Source: Georgenia sp.
GTDB lineage: Bacteria; Actinomycetota; Actinomycetes; Actinomycetales; Actinomycetaceae
Assembly (NCBI GenBank): GCA_027322565.1
Contig: DAHVRG010000250.1
Coordinates: forward strand, 1-5,062
Length of the DNA stretch: 5,062 bases
Reading direction: 5' to 3'
How positions within the stretch are numbered: the first letter of the stretch is position 1; each line of letters opens with the position of its first letter. Position numbers and translations under genes: made by a program. The notes beneath the pieces were generated by a model. It searched no databases and was not told the DNA's origin. It saw only the letters and a list, made by a program, of their open reading frames with translations. Below are positions 1-5,062 of the stretch, piece by piece.

Positions 1-246
1 CTCTCCGGCGGCGAGCGGCAGCGGGTGGCCGTGGCGCGCGCGGTCGCCACCTCGCCACGGTTGCTGCTCGCCGACGAGCCCACCGGCAACCTCGACAGCG
101 CCACCTCCCGCGAGGTGCTCGACCTCTTCGACGAGCTCCACGCCGACGGCCTCACCCTCCTCGTCATCACCCACGACGACGCGGTCGCCGCCCGCGCCCA
201 GCGCCGGGGGCGCATCACCGACGGCATCCTCCGGGAGCTCGGGTGA
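1..246 (+). CDS. ABC transporter ATP-binding protein, MacB/LolD type (5' partial)
   Basis: This is the C-terminal 81 residues of an ABC ATPase; the reading frame is open from base 1, so the Walker A and Q-loop part lies outside the window. Visible motifs, in order, are the signature LSGGERQR (fragment residues 1-8), Walker B LLLADEP (21-27), a D-loop in PTGNLDS, and the H-loop histidine in VITHDD (His58). The [14 protein letters not shown] combination is typical of the MacB/LolD/FtsE group (COG1136), whose members power membrane-anchored permeases that act on substrates outside the membrane instead of pumping through a channel. The next gene is exactly such a permease and overlaps this stop codon by four bases, so the two are almost certainly translationally coupled partners. 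The tail after the H-loop is short and ends in a [12 protein letters not shown] strand, normal for the family. The family call is secure; the substrate is unknown. Confidence 0.95.
   Translation, partial: LSGGERQRVAVARAVATSPRLLLADEPTGNLDSATSREVLDLFDELHADGLTLLVITHDDAVAARAQRRGRITDGILRELG
233..237 (+). promoter_or_regulatory. Ribosome binding site for the MacB-like permease
   Basis: GGGAG lies five bases before the GTG at 243, inside the end of the upstream ATPase gene. It supports the GTG start that overlaps the upstream stop codon and suggests re-initiation by ribosomes finishing the ATPase. Confidence 0.6.
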
Positions 247-1460
247 AGGGCTTCGGGCTGCGCGACCTCGTCCGGGAGTCGGGCCACGGCATCGGCGCAC
301 GGCCCGGCAAGCTCGCCCTCACCATCCTCGGAACCGTCCTCGGCATCGCGGCCCTCGTCGTCACGGTGGGCATGGCACAGACCGGCGGGGGGCAGATCGC
401 CAGGCAGTTCGACGCCGTCGCCGCCACCCAGGCGGTCGTCCAGCCCGGCACCACCCAGGGCATGGACGGCTCGAACCGGGCCCGCGTCGCCCTGCCCTGG
501 GACACCCCCGAGCGGCTCGGGCGACTCAACGGCGTCGAGGCGGTGGTGCTCCTCGCCGACCTCGACGCGGGGGACCGCAGGATCACCTCCGTGCCACTCG
601 TCGACCCGTCGGCGGCCGCGCAGGTGCAGCCCAACCTCGTCGCCGGCTCGGAGCAGCTGCTGCCGGCCCTGCGCGGCACGCTCGCCACCGGCCGGATGTT
701 CGACGCGGGCCACGACACCCGTGCCGACCGGGTCGCCGTGCTCGGCGCGTCGGCCGCCGAACGGCTCGGCATCAACCGGGTGGACACCCAGCCGTCGATC
801 TTCATCGGCGAGGCGGCCTACACCGTCATCGGCATCGTCGAGGACGTCGCCCGACGCCGTGACGTCCTCGACGCCGTGGTCATCCCGCTCGGCACCGCCC
901 GCGCCGACTTCGGCCTCACCGCACCGTCGGAGGCGCAGGTGCGGATCGCCATCGGGGCAGGACCGCTGCTCACCGAGCAGGCACCGGTCGCGCTCGCCCC
1001 GAACAGCCCGGAGAACGTGTCCGTCCAGGCGCCGAGCCTGGGCAACCGGCTGCGTGAGAACGTCCAGTCCGACATCAACGCGATCTTCCTCGCTCTCGGC
1101 GGCGTCGCGCTGCTCGTCGGTGGTCTCGGCATCGCCAACGTCACGCTGCTCGGGGTCATCGAGCGGGTCGGGGAGATCGGGCTGCGGCGCGCGCTCGGAG
1201 CGAGCAGGCGGCAGATCGCCGCCCAGTTCATCCTCGAGTCCGTGACGATCGGGCTGCTCGGCGGGCTCATCGGAGCGGCGCTCGGCTCCTTCGCGGTCGT
1301 CGGGGTGAGCATCGCGCAGGAGTGGACGCCGATCCTCGACCTGCGCCTCGTCGGTGGGGCGGCCCTGCTCGGGGGCGTCATCGGCCTCGTCGCGGGTGCC
1401 TACCCCGCCATCAAGGCGGCGTCGCTCGAGCCCGTCGCCGCCCTCCGCGGCGGCCTCTGA
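243..1460 (+). CDS. MacB/FtsX-like ABC transporter permease
   Basis: This 405-residue protein has the classic MacB-type layout. A short cytoplasmic N-terminus is followed by one membrane helix (about 24-45), a large extracytoplasmic domain (about 46-275, MacB periplasmic-core-like), and three C-terminal helices (about 281-305, 329-357 and 368-390), with the FtsX-domain segment [15 protein letters not shown] (307-321) between helices 2 and 3. That segment is the conserved cytoplasmic stretch expected to contact the ATPase. The length matches the family (about 400 residues). The GTG start at 243 overlaps the ATPase stop (GTGA), and GGGAG at 233-237 is a suitably placed ribosome site, so this start is well supported. 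Families of this type move lipoproteins, peptides or drugs by a mechanical cycle, or act in cell-envelope signalling; which applies here cannot be told. It is probably the last gene of its operon, since a repeat-filled gap follows. Confidence 0.93.
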   Translation: MKGFGLRDLVRESGHGIGARPGKLALTILGTVLGIAALVVTVGMAQTGGGQIARQFDAVAATQAVVQPGTTQGMDGSNRARVALPWDTPERLGRLNGVEAVVLLADLDAGDRRITSVPLVDPSAAAQVQPNLVAGSEQLLPALRGTLATGRMFDAGHDTRADRVAVLGASAAERLGINRVDTQPSIFIGEAAYTVIGIVEDVARRRDVLDAVVIPLGTARADFGLTAPSEAQVRIAIGAGPLLTEQAPVALAPNSPENVSVQAPSLGNRLRENVQSDINAIFLALGGVALLVGGLGIANVTLLGVIERVGEIGLRRALGASRRQIAAQFILESVTIGLLGGLIGAALGSFAVVGVSIAQEWTPILDLRLVGGAALLGGVIGLVAGAYPAIKAASLEPVAALRGGL

Positions 1461-1477
1461 CCGGACGCCGCCGCCCA

Positions 1478-1567
1478 GCGAGAGCTCACTTCCCGGCGAC
1501 AGCCCACTTCTCACCGACAGCTCGTCTCCCACCGAGAGCTCACTTCTCGCCGACAGGTCCCTTACCA
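1478..1567 (+). repeat. Five tandem 18-bp repeats (left arm of an inverted repeat array)
   Basis: Five contiguous units of exactly 18 bases lie at 1478-1495, 1496-1513, 1514-1531, 1532-1549 and 1550-1567. Each begins with [CG]CGA[CG]AG; the rest is more variable around CTCACTTCYCR. Units 1 and 4 agree at 16 of 18 positions. Because 18 is a multiple of three, the array stays open in several frames and gives spurious hexapeptide-repeat translations. No start, ribosome site or codon pattern makes it look coding. It begins 17 bases after the MacB-like permease stop. The same unit recurs in inverted orientation at 1597-1671. Function unknown; candidates are a transcription-ending or transcript-stabilising structure, protein binding sites, or a dispersed intergenic repeat family. 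Confidence 0.9.
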
Positions 1568-1596
1568 CGGGCTCGGTTCGCACTCCCTCCTGACGG

Positions 1597-1671
1597 TGGG
1601 GGCTCACCTGTCGGCGCACAACCTGTGCTGTCGGTGCGCAACTCACCTGTCGGTGGGAAGTGAGCTGTCGG
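1597..1671 (-). repeat. Four inverted copies of the 18-bp repeat (right arm)
   Basis: Four units read in the opposite direction to the left arm: 1597-1614 (18 bases), 1615-1634 (20), 1635-1653 (19) and 1654-1671 (18). Each ends, on the + strand, in CTGTCGG, the reverse complement of the left-arm core CCGACAG. The last unit is the best preserved: GGGAAGTGAGCT at 1655-1666 is a perfect 12-base complement of 1483-1494. Other exact 9-base complements are 1514-1522 with 1663-1671, and 1550-1558 with both 1606-1614 and 1645-1653. The length drift of the two middle units shows this arm has decayed more than the left one. It stops 11 bases before the putative -35 element of tetR. Confidence 0.85.
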
Positions 1672-1682
1672 CGACGGAGGGG

Positions 1683-1711
1683 TGGACATCGGCTGAACGC
1701 GCGTATAGTCT
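1683..1711 (+). promoter_or_regulatory. Probable tetR promoter, giving a leaderless or nearly leaderless mRNA
   Basis: TGGACA at 1683-1688 differs from the -35 consensus TTGACA at one position. Two overlapping -10 candidates fit TANNNT: TATAGT (1704-1709, 15-base spacer) and TAGTCT (1706-1711, 17-base spacer). With the second, transcription would begin around 1718-1719, on the GTG start codon itself; with the first, around 1716. No Shine-Dalgarno sequence precedes that GTG at a normal distance, which agrees with leaderless translation, common in actinobacteria. The AT-containing stretch stands out in otherwise very GC-rich DNA. The start of transcription is inferred from spacing only. Confidence 0.6.
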
Positions 1712-1727
1712 GTTGAACGTGAGTTCA
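1694..1727. promoter_or_regulatory. Two tandem operator-like inverted repeats, likely TetR autoregulation sites
   Basis: A perfect inverted repeat, TGAAC-GTGA-GTTCA, occupies 1714-1727 and straddles the GTG start codon. Exactly 20 bases upstream a degenerate copy, TGAAC-GCGC-GTATA, occupies 1694-1707 and covers the -10 region. The outer half-sites also form a longer exact pair, GGCTGAAC (1691-1698) with GTTCAGCC (1723-1730). TetR-family proteins bind short palindromes as dimers, often at their own promoters, so repression of this operon by its first gene product is the natural reading. The 20-base step, about two helical turns, would place two dimers on the same face. Binding is inferred, not shown. 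Confidence 0.65.
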
Positions 1728-2390
1728 GCCGAGTCTCAGATCCCGCCCGTCGCCGACGAGCGCACGGCGCGCGCCCGGATCCTCCAGGCCGCGATCCGGC
1801 GCTTCGCCACGAACGGCATGTCCGCCTCGCTGCGGGCGATCGCCGCCGACGCCGGTGTCAGTGCGGGGCTGATCATCCACCACTTCGGCTCCGGCGAGGG
1901 CCTGCGCACGGCCTGCGACGACTACGTCCACGCCGTGACGCGCCACAACAAGGAGAGCGTCATGGGCCCCGGCGCAACCGGAGCCCTCCTCGCGCAGCTG
2001 GCCCAGGTCGAGGGGTACGCCCCCGTCATCGGCTACGTCCTGCGCCGGCTCCAGGCCGGCGGCCCGCTCGCCACCCGGCTCGTCGACGGCTTCGTCGCCG
2101 ATGCCGTGGAGTACCTGCGGCAGGGCGAGGAGGCCGGCACCGTCCGGCCCAGCCGCGACCCGGAGGCACGTGCCCGGGTCCTCGTCGAGCAGGCGCTCGG
2201 CGCCCTGCTCCTCCAGCTGCCCGCCCACGAGGACCACCTCGACCTCGAGGAGCTCCCGGCCTGGCTGCGCAGCTACTCCGAGCGCATCGTCGGCCCGATC
2301 CTCGAGCTCTACACGCAACCGCTGCTCACCGACACGACGCTGCTCGACGCCTACCTGGAGACGCGCGCCGAGGGCGCCGCCGAGTCCTGA
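1719..2390 (+). CDS. TetR/AcrR-family transcriptional regulator
   Basis: This 223-residue protein has a typical TetR size and plan. The N-terminal DNA-binding domain runs from RARILQAAIRRFATNG (helix 1, about 18-33) through the helix-turn-helix around SLRAIAADAGVSAGLIIHHF (37-56), with the usual tail of tyrosine/histidine/phenylalanine residues before helix 4. The rest (about 65-223) is a helical, weakly conserved ligand-binding and dimerisation region. The GTG at 1719 is chosen because it puts the domain at the usual distance from the N-terminus and coincides with the predicted transcription start. Starts further upstream (GTG 1596, or TTG 1713) would lie in the repeat array or in the promoter. 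The gene is first in an operon with an ATPase 16 bases downstream, so it most likely represses that exporter and itself until an effector binds. The effector is unknown. Confidence 0.92.
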   Translation: MSSAESQIPPVADERTARARILQAAIRRFATNGMSASLRAIAADAGVSAGLIIHHFGSGEGLRTACDDYVHAVTRHNKESVMGPGATGALLAQLAQVEGYAPVIGYVLRRLQAGGPLATRLVDGFVADAVEYLRQGEEAGTVRPSRDPEARARVLVEQALGALLLQLPAHEDHLDLEELPAWLRSYSERIVGPILELYTQPLLTDTTLLDAYLETRAEGAAES

Positions 2391-2396
2391 CCCGAC

Positions 2397-2403
2397 AGGG
2401 GGA
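2397..2403 (+). promoter_or_regulatory. Ribosome binding site for the ABC-2 type ATPase
   Basis: The purine-rich stretch AGGGGGA sits just before the ATG at 2407, in the 16-base gap after the tetR stop. It supports that ATG over any upstream start in the same frame inside tetR. Confidence 0.7.
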
Positions 2404-2406
2404 ACC

Positions 2407-3330
2407 ATGCCGGACACTGCCATCGTCACCCGCGACCTGACGAAGACCTTCGGGGCGACCCGCGCCCTGGACGGCTTCTCGCTCACCGTGCCGGCCGGTC
2501 AGGTGACCGGCTTCCTCGGCCCGAACGGCGCCGGGAAGTCCACGACCATCCGCATCCTGCTCGGCATGCTCCGCGCCACGTCCGGGACGGCGCGGGTGCT
2601 CGGCCGGGACCCGTGGCACGACGCCGTCGAGCTCCACCGGCACCTCGCCTACGTGCCCGGCGACACGAGCCTGTGGCCGAACCTCACCGGCGGCGAGGCG
2701 ATCGACGTCCTCACCCGCCACGAGCGCGGCTCGGCCCACCGGAAACGGCGTGCCGAGCTGCTCGAACGCTTCGAGCTCGACCCGACGAAGAAGACCCGCA
2801 CCTACTCCAAGGGCAACCGGCAGAAGGTGGCCCTCGTCGCCGCCCTGTCGCGCGACGTCGAGCTCTACCTGCTCGACGAGCCGACCTCGGGCCTCGACCC
2901 GCTCATGGAGGCGGTCTTCACCGAGGAGGTGCGCAAGCTCCGCGACGCCGGCCGCACCGTGCTGCTCTCCAGCCACATCCTCGCCGAGGTCGAGAAGCTG
3001 TGCGACACCGTGACGATCATCCGCGCCGGCCGCGACGTCGAGAGCGGCACGCTGGCCCAGCTCCGCCACCTCACCCGCTCCACCGTCACGGCGACGACGA
3101 CGGCGGACCCCGCCCGCATCGCCGGCCTGCACGGCGTGCACGACTTCGTCGCCGACGACGGCCGGGTGCGTTTCGACGTCGACGACACCGCGGTGCAGGA
3201 CCTCCTGCCGGTCCTCGCCGAGCTGGACGTGCAGAACCTCACGATCACCCCGCCCTCCCTCGAGGAGCTCTTCCTGCGGCACTACGGCGACGAGCTCGCC
3301 GTGGCAGCACCGGCCGAGGGGGCACGATGA
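2407..3330 (+). CDS. ABC-2 type (DrrA-like) exporter ATP-binding protein
   Basis: This 307-residue cytoplasmic ATPase (COG1131-like) energises the permease encoded next. Motifs are Walker A GPNGAGKST (38-46), Walker B LYLLDEP (153-159), D-loop SGLD (161-164), and the switch histidine His190 in LLSSH. Two motifs deviate from the textbook form: the Q-loop region reads YVPGD (82-86), without the usual glutamine after the proline, and the signature reads YSKGNRQK (133-140) in place of LSGGQ. Both deviations are recalled as features of the drug-exporter subfamily, so the enzyme is probably active. After the core comes an accessory C-terminal domain (about 215-295) of the kind found in DrrA-like ATPases. 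The ATG at 2407 has a good ribosome site. The stop overlaps the permease start as ATGA, indicating translational coupling and equal output. Exporter function is well supported; the substrate is not. Confidence 0.94.
   Translation: MPDTAIVTRDLTKTFGATRALDGFSLTVPAGQVTGFLGPNGAGKSTTIRILLGMLRATSGTARVLGRDPWHDAVELHRHLAYVPGDTSLWPNLTGGEAIDVLTRHERGSAHRKRRAELLERFELDPTKKTRTYSKGNRQKVALVAALSRDVELYLLDEPTSGLDPLMEAVFTEEVRKLRDAGRTVLLSSHILAEVEKLCDTVTIIRAGRDVESGTLAQLRHLTRSTVTATTTADPARIAGLHGVHDFVADDGRVRFDVDDTAVQDLLPVLAELDVQNLTITPPSLEELFLRHYGDELAVAAPAEGAR
3316..3322 (+). promoter_or_regulatory. Ribosome binding site for the 12-helix permease
   Basis: GAGGGGG, four bases before the ATG at 3327 and inside the end of the ATPase gene, supports the overlapping ATGA start. 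Confidence 0.7.
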
Positions 3331-4985
3331 GCACTGCGACCCCGACCCGCCCGGCCGCCACCGCCCGGGAGCAGGAGCCCGTCGGGCCCGAGCCGTTCGC
3401 CGGGACCGGCGCGCTGCTCCGCCTCTTCCTGCGCATCTCGCGCCGGCAGATCGTCATCTGGGCGCTCGCCTTCCTCGCCCTCGTCGCGTCCTCCGTCGTC
3501 GCGCTCGAGGAGACCTACCCGGACGCCGCTGCCCTCCAGGCGCGGGCCGCGCTCATGGACAACCCCGGCGCGGTCCTCATGACGGGTCCGGCCTTCGCGC
3601 TCGACGACTACACCTTCGGCGCGATGGTCGCCAACGAGCTCTCGCTGTGGGTACTCCTCCCCGCCGCCATCATGAGCGTGCTCCTCGCGGTGCGGCACAC
3701 CCGAGCGGAGGAGGAGTCCGGCCGCCTGGAGATGCTCCGCTCGCTGCCCGTCGGCCGCTTCGCCCCGGCGGTGGCCGCGATGCTCACCGTCGCCATCGCC
3801 GACGTCGCCGTCGGCCTCGCCCTCACCGGCGCGCTGGTCGGCACGGGGATGGAGGGCGCCGACTCCGTGGCCTTCGGTGTGGCGACCACCCTCACCGGCC
3901 TCGTGTTCGGGGCCGTGGCCGCGGTGACCGCACAGCTGACCGAGCATGCCCGGACGGCGTCGGCCACGGCCATGGGCGCCGTCGCCGTCGCGTTCCTCGT
4001 CCGCGGCGTCGGCGACGTCATCGACCGGCAGGGGTCGTGGCTCTCGTGGCTCTCGCCGTTCGCCTGGGCGCAACAGACGCGCCTGTACGTCGACCTGCGG
4101 TGGTGGCCGCTGCTCGTCCCCGTCCTGACCACGGCCGTGCTGCTCGCCGTCGCCGTCGTCCTGGCCCACCGGCGCGACCTCGGCGCCGGGCTGCTCGCGG
4201 CGCGGCCCGGCCCGGCGGCCGCCTCCCGCGGGCTGCTCAGCCCCGTCGGGCTGGCGCGCCGCCTGCTCACCGGCACGTTCGTCGGCTGGGCGGTCGGGCT
4301 GCTCCTCTTCGCCATCGCCTTCGGCAGCCTCGCCAACGCTCTCGACGGCATGGTGGAGGACATCCCCGACATCGGGGAGTGGATCGCCCTCGACCTCGAC
4401 GACCTCACCCGCTCCTTCGCCGCGGTCATGCTCTCCTTCCTCGCCATCGGCCCCGCCGCGCTGTCCGTCTGGGGAGTGCTCCAGCTGCGGGGCGAGGAGC
4501 GCGCGGGCCGGGTCGAGGGCGTCCTCGTCTCCGGGGCCTCACGCACCCGGCTGCTGGGCGGCTGGCTCGCCGTCGTGGCCGTCGGGGCGGTGTGCACGCA
4601 GGTGCTCCTCGGGCTCGGGGTGGGCCTGGGGGTCGCCGCCGCCACCAGGGAGGCCGCCTGGGTCCCCGACCTCACCGCGGCGTCGCTCGCCTACCTGCCC
4701 GCCGTGCTCGTCTTCGCGGCGCTCGCGGTCGCGCTGTACGGCGTGGCGCCTCGGCTCGCGTCCGTCGCGTGGGCGCTCGTCGTCTGGGCGTCGGTCGTCG
4801 TCTTCCTCGGCGACCTGCTCGGTCTGCCCGCCGCCGCCCGCGACGTCTCACCGCTGGCACACACCCCACTCGTCCCCGGGGTCGACGTCGCCGCGGCTCC
4901 GCTCGTCGTCATGGGCGGCCTGGCCGTCCTGCTCATCGCCGTCGGGCTCGTGGGGCTGGGCCGCCGCGACGTCGGGCGCAGCTGA
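3327..4985 (+). CDS. ABC-2 type exporter permease, 12-helix (TnrB3/COG3559-like)
   Basis: This 552-residue integral membrane protein has a soluble N-terminus (about 1-40) rich in Pro, Ala and Thr, and about twelve hydrophobic segments: near 42-60, 104-122, 147-172, 181-203, 213-231, 261-280, 318-338, 364-386, 411-438, 453-473, 478-497 and 524-544. It is built as two related halves. EEESGRLEML (128-137) matches EERAGRVEGV (390-399), SPFAW (243-247) matches SPLAH (508-512), and RRDLG (282-286) matches RRDVG (546-550), all about 262-265 residues apart. This length and duplicated plan fit the actinobacterial family named as putative exporters of polyketide antibiotics (COG3559), in which one polypeptide supplies both membrane halves. 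Single-half ABC-2 permeases are roughly half as long. It pairs with the ATPase it overlaps; the TetR gene two positions upstream suggests inducible efflux. Antibiotic export is family knowledge, not proven here. Confidence 0.92.
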   Translation: MSTATPTRPAATAREQEPVGPEPFAGTGALLRLFLRISRRQIVIWALAFLALVASSVVALEETYPDAAALQARAALMDNPGAVLMTGPAFALDDYTFGAMVANELSLWVLLPAAIMSVLLAVRHTRAEEESGRLEMLRSLPVGRFAPAVAAMLTVAIADVAVGLALTGALVGTGMEGADSVAFGVATTLTGLVFGAVAAVTAQLTEHARTASATAMGAVAVAFLVRGVGDVIDRQGSWLSWLSPFAWAQQTRLYVDLRWWPLLVPVLTTAVLLAVAVVLAHRRDLGAGLLAARPGPAAASRGLLSPVGLARRLLTGTFVGWAVGLLLFAIAFGSLANALDGMVEDIPDIGEWIALDLDDLTRSFAAVMLSFLAIGPAALSVWGVLQLRGEERAGRVEGVLVSGASRTRLLGGWLAVVAVGAVCTQVLLGLGVGLGVAAATREAAWVPDLTAASLAYLPAVLVFAALAVALYGVAPRLASVAWALVVWASVVVFLGDLLGLPAAARDVSPLAHTPLVPGVDVAAAPLVVMGGLAVLLIAVGLVGLGRRDVGRS

Positions 4986-4998
4986 CCGGGGCCCGGGC

Positions 4999-5062
4999 TC
5001 AGTCCAGTCCGAGCCGGTCCGCCATCCGCTCGACGGCGTCGGCGTACAGCGCGTCGGCCGGC
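4999..5062 (-). CDS. C-terminal end of an unidentified minus-strand gene (5' partial)
   Basis: Read on the minus strand, a frame open to the window edge ends in ADAVERMADRLGLD followed by TGA (4999-5001). The 20 visible residues look like an ordinary amphipathic C-terminal helix with high-GC codon use (every codon but GGA ends in G or C). It converges on the permease gene with a 13-base gap, a normal layout for neighbouring genes in such a compact genome. There are too few residues to name a family. Confidence 0.55.
   Translation of the reverse strand, partial: PADALYADAVERMADRLGLD

Larger units (their letters stand above)
1461..1718. other. 258-base intergenic region between two ABC operons
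   Basis: No credible gene is seen on either strand. From left to right it holds a 17-base GC-rich leader, the left repeat arm, a 29-base spacer (1568-1596), the inverted right arm, and the tetR promoter/operator region. No hairpin followed by a T-run is visible, so there is no classical intrinsic terminator for the upstream operon. The long interrupted stem that the two arms could form is the only candidate for that role. Confidence 0.75.

Noticed and set aside
1615..1640. Small hairpin GCGCAC...GTGCGC within the right repeat arm as an independent regulatory element
   Set aside because: The stem is six bases with a long loop and falls inside degenerate repeat units. Pairing with the left arm explains these bases equally well.
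1322..1663. Open frames across the gap that translate to hexapeptide-like repeats (Ser/Leu-rich or Pro/Arg-rich)
   Set aside because: They arise because the 18-base repeat period is a multiple of three. They start inside the permease gene, have no ribosome site, and show no real-protein composition.
1478..1671. CRISPR array
   Set aside because: The units are contiguous with no unique spacers, are only 18 bases long, and half are in inverted orientation. No cas gene is present.
2392..2398. A CCGACAG copy of the repeat core in the tetR-ATPase gap
   Set aside because: A single seven-base GC-rich match is expected by chance, and the rest of the unit is absent. These bases overlap the ribosome binding site of the ATPase.
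2613..3326. Upstream extension of the 12-helix permease frame through the ATPase gene
   Set aside because: The translation before 3327 is Arg/Pro-rich shadow sequence of the ATPase. The ATG at 3327 has a good ribosome site and an ATGA overlap.
3282..4169. Long open frames on the minus strand opposite the exporter genes (also 215-805, 1725-2486, 2326-3282 and 3608-4675)
   Set aside because: High GC leaves few stop codons in any frame. Their translations are Arg/Gly/Pro/Ser-rich without domains, whereas the + strand frames carry full family motifs.
4996..5015. Possible hairpin GGCTC-N10-GAGCC as a terminator between the convergent genes
   Set aside because: It has only a five-base stem with a ten-base loop, lies mostly inside the minus-strand coding end, and has no T-run on either side.

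Overview
The window is very GC-rich. Third codon positions are almost always G or C, and GTG starts and a probable leaderless promoter occur. Together with the gene types, this points to a high-GC actinobacterium. A Micrococcales-like origin is a guess, not a demonstration. Coding is dense and almost all on the + strand.

Region 1 (1-1460) is the end of one operon for a MacB/LolCDE-type ABC system. It holds the C-terminal part of the ATPase, cut by the window edge, and a complete FtsX/MacB-like permease joined to it by a 4-base GTGA overlap.

Region 2 (1461-1718) is a 258-base gap with no convincing gene. It contains the oddest feature of the window: five head-to-tail 18-base repeats (1478-1567), a 29-base spacer, then four more degenerate copies of the same unit in inverted orientation (1597-1671). 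The arms are complementary in register and could fold as a long interrupted stem in RNA or single-stranded DNA. Immediately after it lie a compact promoter and two tandem operator-like inverted repeats at the tetR start.

Region 3 (1719-4985) is a second operon: a TetR-family regulator, an ABC-2/DrrA-type ATPase and a 12-helix permease of the kind annotated as antibiotic exporters. The genes are 16 bases apart and then overlap by 4 bases (ATGA). The likely logic is a self-repressed drug- or lipid-responsive regulator controlling its own exporter. The substrate cannot be read from the sequence.

Region 4 (4986-5062) holds a 13-base convergent gap and the last 20 codons of a minus-strand gene of unknown function.

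The genes belong to known families. The repeat array and the overlapping promoter/operator/start arrangement are the parts most worth a closer look; I did not find a clearly new multi-gene system.
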